A stretch of 64,000 nucleotides of DNA from Rhipicephalus microplus. Its lineage: Eukaryota; Arthropoda; Arachnida; Ixodida; Ixodidae. A model generated the notes under the pieces. The model did not search any database. It had not been told where the DNA came from and worked only from the letters and a program-made list of their open reading frames with translations. The stretch lies in contig NW_027464602.1 in NCBI RefSeq assembly GCF_043290135.1, forward strand, positions 2,666,001-2,730,000. Direction: 5' to 3'. A program made the translations under genes and the position numbers. Of this stretch, positions 51,371 to 61,668 are shown piece after piece. The stretch's first letter is position 1; each line of letters starts with the position of its first letter.

Positions 51371-54246
51371 TCTCACCACCATCAGAACATATCTTCAAAG
51401 CTATTACCGCAAAGAAAAAAGCAACACACCACTCCTGGGAGGGCTCGAGACTCCAACCTTTCGGTTAACAGCCGGTCGCGCTAGCCCATTGCGCAACGGG
51501 GACAGTCTTGCTCCACTCTCACCACCATCAGAACAAATCTTCAAAGCTATCAGCGCAAAGAAAAAAGCAACACACCACTCCCGGGAGGGCTCGAAACTCC
51601 AACCTTTCGGTCAACAGCCGATCGTGCTAGCCCATTGCGCCACGGAGACAGTCTTGCTCCCTTCTCACCACCATCAGAACATAACTTCAAAGCTATCAGC
51701 CCAAAGAAAAAAAAGCACCGCACCACCACCGGGTGGGCTCGAACCTCCAACCTTTCGGTTAACAGCCGATCGCGCTAGCCAATTGCGCCACGGAGACAGT
51801 CGTGCTCCACTCTCACCACCATCAGAACATATCTTCAAAGCTATCAGCGCAAAGAAAAAAGCAAAACACCACTCCCGGAAGGGCTCGAACCTCCAACTTT
51901 TCGGTTAACAGCCGATCGCGCTGGCCAATTGCGCCACGGACAAAGTCCTGCTCCACTCTAACCACCGTCAGACCATTTCTTCAGAGCTATCACCCCAAAG
52001 AAAAAAAAGCGCCGCACCACCACCGGGTGGGCTCGAACCTCCAACCTTTCGGTTACCAGCCGATCGCGCTAGCCAATTGCCCCACGGAGACAGTCGTGCT
52101 CCACTCTCACCACCGTCAGAACATTTCTTCAGAGCTATCACCCCAAAGAAAAAAAAAGCGCCGCACCACCACCGGCTGGGCTAGAACCTCCAACCTTTCG
52201 GTTAACAGCCGATCACGCTAGCCAATTGCGCCACGAAGACAGTCCTGCTCCACACTCACCACCATCTTGAACATTACTTCAAAGCTATTACCGCAAAGAA
52301 AAAAGCAACACACCACTCCCGGGAGGGCTCAAAACTCTAACCTTTCGGTTAACAGCCGATCGCGCTAGCCCATTGCGCCACGGAGACAGTCTTGCTCAAC
52401 TCTCACCACCATCAGAACATATCTTCAAAGCTATCATCGCAAAGAAAAAAGCAACACACCACTCCCGGGAGGGCTCGAACCTCCAACTTTTCGGTTAACA
52501 GCCGATCGCGCTGGCCAATTGCGCCACGGACAAAGTCCTGCTCCACTCTAACCACCGTCAGACCATTTCTTCAGAGCTATCACCCCAAAGAAAAAAAAGC
52601 GCCGCACCACCACCGGGTGGGCTCGAACCTCCAACCTTTCGGTTAACAGCCGATCGCGCTAGCCAATTGCCCCACGGAGACAGTCGTGCTCCACTCTCAC
52701 CACCGTCAGAACATTTCTTCAGAGCTATCACCCCAAAGAAAAAAAAAGCGCCACACCACCACCGGTTGGGCTCGAACCTCCAACCTTTCGGTTAACAGCC
52801 GATCACGCTAGCCCATTGCGCCACGGAGACAGTCTTGCTCCCTTCTCACCACCATCAGAACATAACTTCAAAGCTATCAGCCCAAAGAAAAAAAAGCGCT
52901 GCACCACCACCGCGTGAGCTCGAACCTCCAACCTTTCGGTTAACAGCCGATCGCGCTAGCCCATCGCGCCACGGAGACAGGCTTGCTCCACTCTCACCAC
53001 CATCAGAACATATCTTCAAAGCTATCAGCGCAAAGAAAAAAGCAACACACCACTCCCGGGAGGGCTCGAAACTCCAACCTTTCGGTCAACAGCCGATCGC
53101 GCTAGCCCATTGCGCCACGGAGACAGTCTTGCTCCCTTCTCACCACCATCAGAACATAACTTCAAAGCTATCAGCCTAAAGAAAAAAAAGCAACGCACCA
53201 CCACCGGGTGGGCTCGAACCTCCAACCTTTCGGTTAACAGCCGATCGCGCTAGCCAATTGCCCCACAGAGACAGTCGTGCTCCACTCTCACCACCATCAG
53301 AACATATCTTCAAAGCTATCAGCGCAAAGAAAAAAGCAAAACACCACTCCCGGGAGGGCTCGAACCTCCAACTTTTCGGTTAACAGCCGATCGCGCTGGC
53401 CAATTGCGCCACAGAAAAAGTCCTACTCAACTCTCACCACAATTAGAACATATCTTCAAAGCTATCAGCCCAAAGAAAAAAAAAGCGCCGCACCACCACC
53501 GGGTGGGCTCGAACCTCTAACTTTTCGGTTAACAGCCGATCGCGCTAGCCAATTGCGCCACGGGGACAGTCCTGCTCCACTCTCACCACCATCAGAACAT
53601 ATCTTCAAAGCTATTACCGCAATGAAAAAAGCAAAACACCACTCCCGGGAGAGCTCGAACCTCCAACTTTCCGGTTAACAGCTGATCACGCTAGCCAATT
53701 GCGCCACGGAGACAGCCCTGCTCCACTCTCATCACCATCAGAACATAACTTCAAAGCTATCAGCCCACAGAAAAAACAAGCGCTGCACCACCACCGGGTG
53801 GGCTCGAACCTCCAACCTTACGGTTAACAGCCGATCGCGCTAGCCAATTGCCCCACGGAGACAGTCGTGCTTCACTCTCACCATCGTCAGAATATTTCTT
53901 CAGAGCTATCACCCCAAAGAAAAAAAGCGCCACACCACCACCGGTTGGGCTCGAACCTCCATCCTTTCGGTTAACAGCCGATCGCGCTAGCCAATTGCGC
54001 CACGAAGACTGTCCTGCTACACTCTCACCACCATCAGAACATATCTTCAAAGTTATTACCACAAAGAAAAAAGCAACACACCACTCCTGGGAGTGCTCGA
54101 GACTCCAACAGGTTAACAGCCGATCGCGCTAGCCCATTGCGCCACGGAGGCAGTCTTGCTCCACTCTCACCATCATCAAAACATATCTTCAAAGCTATGA
54201 GCGCAAAGAAAAAAAGCGCTGCACCACCACCGGGTGGGCTCGAACC
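51371..54246 (-). repeat. domain 3 monomers, mixed origin
   Basis: Segments match 43.85-44.27 kb (offset 7,955 bp) and 48.8-49.1 kb (offset 5,008 bp, 34 monomers). It contains a deleted copy near 54.11 kb where plus ccaacaggttaac replaces ccaacctttcggttaac. Confidence 0.68.
52018..52091 (-). pseudogene. tRNA-like unit with GGT anticodon
   Basis: Plus ggttaccagccg gives loop CTGGTAA (Thr-type GGT). The copy also has the gccccac A-box lesion. Close relatives (about 44.1 and 47.2 kb) keep GTT, so this is a private change. Confidence 0.6.
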
Positions 54247-54298
54247 TCCAACCTTTCGGTTATCAGCAGATCGCGCTAGCCCATCGCGCCACGGAGAC
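54225..54298 (-). pseudogene. tRNA-like unit with GAT anticodon, second lineage
   Basis: Plus ttatcagcag gives loop CTGATAA, but the flank is type 1 (gcgctgcaccacc) and the 5' anticodon-stem strand is ATCTG, adding a T-C mismatch. This background differs from the 20-31 kb GAT copies, so the same A-to-T change may have arisen twice, or been moved by gene conversion. The 5' acceptor is GTCTCCG. Confidence 0.65.
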
Positions 54299-56630
54299 AG
54301 TCTTGCTCCACTCTCACCACCATCAGAACATATCTTCAAAGCTATCAGCGCAAAGAAAAAAGCAACACACCACTCCCGGGAGGGCTCGAAACTCCAACCT
54401 TTCGGTCAACAGCCGATCGCGCTAGCCCATTGCGCCACGGAGACAGTCTTGCTCCCTTCTCACCACCATCAGAACATAACTTCAAACCTATCAGCCCAAA
54501 GAAAAAAAACCACCGCACCACCACAGGGTGGGCTCGAACCTCCAACATTTCGGTTAACAGCCGATCGCGCTAGCCAATTGCGCCACGGAGACAGTCGTGC
54601 TCCACTCTCACCACCATCAGAACATATCTTCAAAGCTATCAGCGCAAAGAAAAAAGCAAAATACCACTCCCGGGAGGGCTCGAACCTCCAACTTTTCGGT
54701 TAACAGCCGATCGCGCTGGCCAATTGCGCCACGGAGAAAGTCCCGCTCAACTCTTACCACCGTCAGACCATTTCTTCAGAGCTATCACCCCAAAGAAAAA
54801 AAAAGCGCCGCACCACCACCGGGTGGGCTCGAACCTCCAACTTTTCGGTTAACAGCCGATCGCGCTAGCCAATTGCCCCACGGAGACAGTCGTGCTCGAC
54901 TCTCACCACCGTCAGAACATTTCTTCAGAGCTATCACCCCAAAGAAAAAAAAGCGCCGCACCACCACCGGTTGGGCTAGAACCTCCAACCTTTCGGTTAA
55001 CAGCCGATCGCGCTAGCCAAATGCGCCACGAAGACAGTCCTGCTCCACTCTCACCACCATCAGAACATATCTTCAAAGCTATTACCGCAAAGAAAAAAGC
55101 AACACACCACTCCCGGGAGGGCTCAAAACTCCAACCTTTCGGTTAACAGCAAATCGAGCTAGCCTAATGCGCAACCGAGACAGTCTTGCTCCACTCTCAC
55201 CACCATCAGAACATATCTTCAAAGCTATCATCGCAAAGAAAAAAGCAACACAGCACTCCCGGGAGGGCTCGAAACTCCAATCTTTCGGTCAACAGCCGAT
55301 CGCGCTAGCCCATTGCGCCACGGAGACAGTCTTGTTCATCTCTCACCACCATCAGAACATATCATCAAAGCTATCAGCCCAAAGAAAAAAAAGCACCGCA
55401 CCACCAACGGGTGGGCTCGAACCTCCAACTTTTCGGTTAACAGCCGATCGCGCTGGCCAATTGCGCCACGGAGACAGTCCTGCTCCACTCTCACCACAAT
55501 TAGAACATATCTTCAAAGCTATCAGCCCAAAGAAAAAAAAGCGCCGCACCACCACTTGTGGGCTCGAACCTCCAACCTTTCGGTTAACAGCAGATCGCGC
55601 TAGCGAATTGCGCCACGGAGACAATCGTGCTCCACTCTCACCACCATAAGAACATATCTTCAAAGCTATTAGCGCAAAGAAAAAAAAAGCGCCGCACCAC
55701 CAACGGGTGGGCAAGAACCTCCAACTTTTCGGTTAACAGCCGATCGCGCTGGCCAATTGCGCCACGGAGACAGTCCTGCTCCACACTCACCACAATTAGA
55801 ACATATCTTCAAAGCTATCAGCCCAAAGAAAAAAAAAGCGCCGTACCACCACTTGTGGGCTCGAACCTCCAACCTTTCGGTTAACAGCAGATCGCGCTAG
55901 CCAATTGCGCCACGGAGACAATCGTGCTCCACTCTCACCACCATCAGAACATATCTTCAAAGCTATCAGCGCAAAGAAAAAAAAGCGCCGCACCACCAAC
56001 CGGTGGGCTCGAACCTCCAACTTTTCGGTTAACAGCCGATCGCGCTGGCCAATTGCGCCACGGAGACAGTCCTGCTCCACTCTCACCACAATTAGAACAT
56101 ATCTTCAAAGCTATCAGCCCAAAGAAAAAAAAGCGCCGCACCACCACTTGTGGGCTCGAACCTCCAACCTTTCGGTTAACAGGAGATCGCGCTAGCCGAT
56201 TGCGCCACGGAGACAATCGTGCTCCACTCTCACCACCATCAGAACATATCTTCAAAGCTATCAGCGCAAAGAAAAAAAAGCGCCGCACCACCACCGGGTG
56301 GGCTCGAACCTCCAACCTTTCGGTTAACAGCCGATCGCGCAAGCCAATTTCGCCACGGAGACAGTCCTGCTCCACTCTCACCACCATCAGAACATATCTT
56401 CAAAGGTATCAGCCCAAAGAAAAAAAGTGCCGCACCACCACTTGGTGGGCTCGCACCTCCGACTTTTCGGTTAACAGCCGATCGCGCTAGCCAATTGCGC
56501 CACGGAGACAGTCCTGCTCCACTCTCACCACCATCAGAACATTTCTTCAGAGCTAGCAGCCCAAAGAAAAAAAAAGCGCTGCACCACCACCGGATGGGCT
56601 CGAACCTCCAACATTACGGTTAACAGCCGA
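54247..56630 (-). repeat. domain 3 HOR, left copy of the 7,370 bp repeat
   Basis: Matched by 61,617-64,000 at a constant 7,370 bp (50 monomers). A sub-part, 55.17-55.64 kb, is also matched at 60.92-61.39 kb (5,751 bp, 39 monomers). The true right end is unknown because the partner runs off the window. Confidence 0.82.
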
Positions 56631-59600
56631 TCGCGCTAGCCAATTGTGCCACGAAGACTGTCCTGCTCCACTCTCACCAACATCAGAACATATCTTCAAA
56701 GCTATTACCGCAAAGAAAAAAGCAACACACCACTCCCGGGAGGGCTCAAAACTCCAACCTTTCGGTTAACAGCAAATCGAGCTAGCCCAATGCGCCACGG
56801 AGACAGTCTTGCTCCACTCTCACCACCATCAGAACATATCTTTAAAGCTATCATCGCAAAGAAAAAAGCAACACAGCACTCCCGGGAGGGCTCGAAACTC
56901 CAATCTTTCGGTCAACAGCCGATCGCGCTAGCCCATTGCGCCACGGAGACAGTCTTGTTCATCTCTCACCACGATCAGAACATATCATCAAAGCTATCAG
57001 CTCAAAGAAAAAAAAGCACCGCACCACCAACGAGTGGGCTCGAACCTCCAACTTTTCGGTTAACAGCCGATCGCGCTGGCCAATTGCACCACGGAGACAG
57101 TCCTGCTCCACTCTCACCACAATTAGAACATATCTTCAAAGCTATCAGCCCAAAGAAAAAAAAGCGCCGCACCACCACTTGTGGGCTCGAACCTCCAACC
57201 TTTCGGTTAACAGCAGATCGCGCTAGCCAATTGCGCCACGGAGACAATCGTGCTCCACTCTCACCACCATCAGAACATATCTTCAAAGCTATCAGCGCAA
57301 AGAAAAAAAAGCGCCGCACCACCACCGGGTGGGCTCGAACCTCCAACCTTTCGGTTAACAGCCGATCGCGCAAGCCAATTTCGCCACGGAGACAGTCCTG
57401 CTCCACTCTCACCACCATCAGAACATATCTTCAAAGGTATCAGCCCAAAGAAAAAAAAGTGCCGCACCACCACTTGGTGGGCTCGAACCTCCGACTTTTA
57501 GGTTAACAGCTGATCGCGCTAGCCAATTGCGCCACGGAGACAGTCCTGCTCCACTCTCACCACCGTCAGAACATTTCTTCAGAGCTAGCAGCCCAAAGAA
57601 AAAAAAGCGCTGCACCACCACCGGGTGGGCTCGAACCTCCAACATTACGGTTAACAGCCGATCGCGCTAGCCAATTGTGCCACGAAGACTGTCCTGCTCG
57701 ACTCTCACCACCATCAGAACATATCTTCAAAGCTATTACCGCAAAGAAAAAAGCAACACACCACTCCTGGGAGGGCTCGAGACTCCAACCTTTCGGTAAA
57801 CAGCCGGTCGCACTAGCCCATTGCGCCACGGGGACAGTCTAGCTCCACTCTCACCACCATCAGAACATATCTTCAAAGCTATCAGCGCAAAGAAAAAAGC
57901 AACACACCACTCCCGGGAGGGCTCGAAACTCCAACCTTTCGGTCAACAGCCGATCGCGCTAGCCCATTGCGCCACGGAGACAGTCTTGCTCCCTTCTCAC
58001 CAGCATCAGAACATAACTTCAAAGCTATCAGCCCAAAGAAAAAAAGCACCGCACCACCACCGGGTGGGCTCGAACCTCCAACCTTTCGGTTAACAGCCGA
58101 TCGCGCTAGCCAATTGCGCCACGGAGACAGTCGTGCTCCACTCTCACCACCATCAGAACATATCTTCAAAGCTATCAGCGCAAAGAAAAAAGCAAAACAC
58201 CACTCCCGGAAGGGCTCGAACCTCCAACTTTTCGGTTAACAGCCGATCGCGCTGGCCAATTGCGGCACGGACAAAGTCCTGCTCCACTCTAACCACCGTC
58301 AGACCATTTCTTCAGAGCTATCACCCCAAAGAAAAAAAAAGCGCCGCACCACCACCGGGTGGGCTCGAACCTCCAACCTTTCGGTTAACAGCCGATCGCG
58401 CTAGCCAATTGCCCCACGGAGACAGTCTTGCTCCCTTCTCACCACCATCAGAACATAACTTCAAAGCTATCAGCCCAAAGAAATAAAAGCGCTGCACCAC
58501 CACCGCGTGGGCTCGAACCTCCAACCTTTCGGTTAACAGCCGATCACGCTAGCCAATTGCGCCACGAAGACAGTCCTGCTCCACACTCACCACCATCGGA
58601 ACATTACTTCAAAGCTATTACCGCAAAAAAAAAGCAACAAACCACTCCCGGGAGGGCTCAAAACTCTAACCTTTCGGTTAACAGCCGATCGCGCTAGCCC
58701 ATTGCGCCACGGAGACAGTCTTGCTCCACTCTCACCACCATCAGAACATAACTTCAAAGCTATCAGCCCAAAGAAAATAAAGCACCGCACCACCACCGGG
58801 TGGGCTCGAACCTCCAACCTTTCGGTTAACAGCCGATCGCGCTAGCCAATTGCGCCACAGAGACAGTCGTGCTCCACTCTCACCACCATCAGAACATATC
58901 TTCAAAGCTATCAGCGCAAAGAAAAAAGCAAAACACCACTCCCGGGAGGGCTCGAACCTCAAACTTTTCGGTTAACAGCCGATCGCGCTGGCCAATTGCG
59001 CCACGGAAAAAGTCCTACTCAACTCTCACCACAATTAGAACATATCTTCAAAGCTATCAGCCCAAAGAAAAAAAAAGCGCCGCACCACCACCGGGTGGGC
59101 TCGAACCTCTAAATTTTCGGTTAACGGCCGATGGCGCTAGCCAATTGCGCCACGGGGACCGTCCTGCTCCACTCTCACCACCGTCAGACCATTTCCTTAG
59201 AGCTATCACTCCAAAGAAAAAAAAGCGCCGCACCACCACCAGGTGGGCTCGAACCTCCAACCTTTCGGTTAACAGCCGATCGCGCTAGCCAATTGCCCCA
59301 CGGAGACAGTCGTGCTCCGCTCTCACCACCGTCAGAACATTTCTTCAGAGCTATCACCCCAAAGAAAAAAAAAGTTCCGCACCACCACCGGTTGGGCTAG
59401 AACCTCCAACCTTTCGGTTAACAGCCAATCGCGCTAGCCAATGGCGCCACGAAGACAGTCCTGCTCCACTCTCACCACCATCAGAACATATCTTCAAAGC
59501 TATCAGCACAAAGAAAAAAAAGCGCCGCACCACCACCGGGTGGGCTCGAACCTCCAACCTTTCGGTTAACAGCCGATCGCGCTAGCCAACTGCGCCACGG

Positions 59601-61616
59601 AGACAGCCGTGCTCCACTCTCACCATCATCAGAACATATCTTCAAAGCTATCAGCGCAAAGAAACAAGCAACACACCACTCCCGGGAGGGATCGAAACTC
59701 CAACCTTTCGGTTAACAGCCGATCGCGCTAGCCAATTGCGCCACGGAGACAGTCCTGCTCTACTCTCACCACCATCAGAACATTTCTTCAGAGCTATCAT
59801 CGCAAAGAAAAAAGCAACAGACCACTCCCGGGAGGGCTCGAAACTCCAACCTTTCGGTCAACAGCCGATCGCGCTAGCCCATTGCGCCACGGAGACAGTC
59901 TTGCTCATCTCTCACCACCATCAGAACATATCATCAAAGCTATCAGCCCAAAGAAAAAAAACCACCGCACCACCACCGGGTGGGCTCGAACCTCTAACCT
60001 TTCGGTGAACAGCCAATCGCGCTAGCCAATTGCGCCACGGAGACAGTCCTGCTCCATTCTCACCACCATCATAACATATCTTCAAAGCTATCAGCACAAA
60101 GAAAAAAAAGCGCCGCACCACCACCGGGTGGGCTCGAACCTCAAACCTTTCGGTTAACAGCCGATCGCGCTAGCCAACTGCGCCACGGAGACAGCCGTGC
60201 TCCACTCTCACCATCATCAGAACATATCTTCAAAGCTATCAGCGCAAAGAAAAAAGCAAAATACCACTCCCGGGAGGGCTCGAACCTCCAACTTTTCGGT
60301 TAACAGCCGACCGCGCTGGCCAATTGCGCCACGGAGAAAGTCCCGCTCAACTCTCACCACAATTAGAACATATCTTCAAAGCTATCAGCCCAAAGAAAAA
60401 AACAGGTGCCGCACCACCACCGGGTGGGCTCGAACCTCCAACTTTTCGGCTAACAGCCGATCGCGCCAGCCAATTGCACCACGGGGACCTTCCTGCTCCA
60501 CTCTTACCACCGTCAGACCATTTCTTCAGAGCTATCACCCCAAAGAAAAAAAAAGCGCCGCACCACCACCGGGTGGGCTCGAACCTCCAACTTTTCGGTT
60601 AACAGCCGATCGCGCTAGCCAATTGCCCCACGGAGACAGTCGTGCTCCACTCTCACCACCGTCAGAACATTTCTTCAGAGCTATCACCCCAAAGAAAAAA
60701 AAAGCGCCGCACCACCACCGGTTGGGCTAGAACCTCCAACCTTTAGGTTAACAGCCGATCGCGCTAGTCAATTGCGCCACGAAGACAGTCCTGCTCCGTT
60801 CTCACCACCATCAGAACATATCTTCAAAGCTATTACCGCAAAGAAAAAAGCAACACACCACTCCCGGGAGGGCTCAAAACTCCAACCTTTCGGTTAACAG
60901 CAAATCGAGCTAGCCCAATGCGCCACGGAGACAGTCTTGCTCCACTCTCACCACCATCAGAACATATCTTCAAAGCTATCATCGCAAAGAAAAAAGCAAC
61001 ACAGCACTCCCGGGAGGGCTCGAAACTCCAATCTTTCGGTCAACAGCCGATCGCGCTAGCCCATTGCGCCACGGAGACAGTCTTGTTCATCTCTCACCAC
61101 CATCAGAACATATCATCAAAGCTATCAGCCCAAAGAAAAAAAAGCACCGCACCACCAACGGGTGGGCTCGAACCTCCAACTTTTCGGTTAACAGCCGATC
61201 GCGCTGGCCAATTGCGCCACGGAGACAGTCCTGCTCCACTCTCACCACAATTAGAACATATCTTCAAAGCTATCAGCCCAAAGAAAAAAAAGCGCCGCAC
61301 CACCACTTGTGGGCTCGAACCTCCAACCTTTCGGTTAACAGCAGATCGCGCTAGCCAATTGCGCCTTGGAGACAATCGTGCTCCACTCTCACCACCATCA
61401 GAACATATCTTCAAAGCTATCAGCGCAAAGAAAAAAAAAGCGCCGCACCACCAACGGGTGGGCTCGAACCTCCAACTTTTCGGTTAACAGCCGATCACGC
61501 TGGCCAATTGCGCCACGGAGACAGTCCTGCTCCACTCTCACCACAATTAGAACATATCTTCAAAGCTATCAGCCCAAAGAAAAAAAAGCGCCGCACCACC
61601 ACTTGTGGGCTCGAAC
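56631..61616 (-). repeat. domain 3 monomers between the 7,370 bp copies
   Basis: Contains a stretch (56.94-57.5 kb) resembling 50.16-51.0 kb at offsets near 6,775 bp, and monomers near 59.7-60.1 kb resembling those at 27.4-27.7 and 34.1-34.4 kb. Older domain 2 types are thus interleaved with domain 3 types. Confidence 0.68.
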
Positions 61617-61668
61617 CTCAACCTTTCGGTTATCAGCAGATCGCGCTAGCCCATCGCGCCACGGAGAC
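61597..61668 (-). pseudogene. chimeric tRNA-like unit with GAT anticodon at a block junction
   Basis: The 5' part matches 54225-54298 at an offset of 7,370 bp, including plus ttatcagcag. The 3' part has the cacttgtggg end of a different subtype, and one C is missing (plus gaacctcaacc). This looks like a recombination breakpoint inside the tRNA-like sequence. The unit is shorter than the standard 74 nt. Confidence 0.7.
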
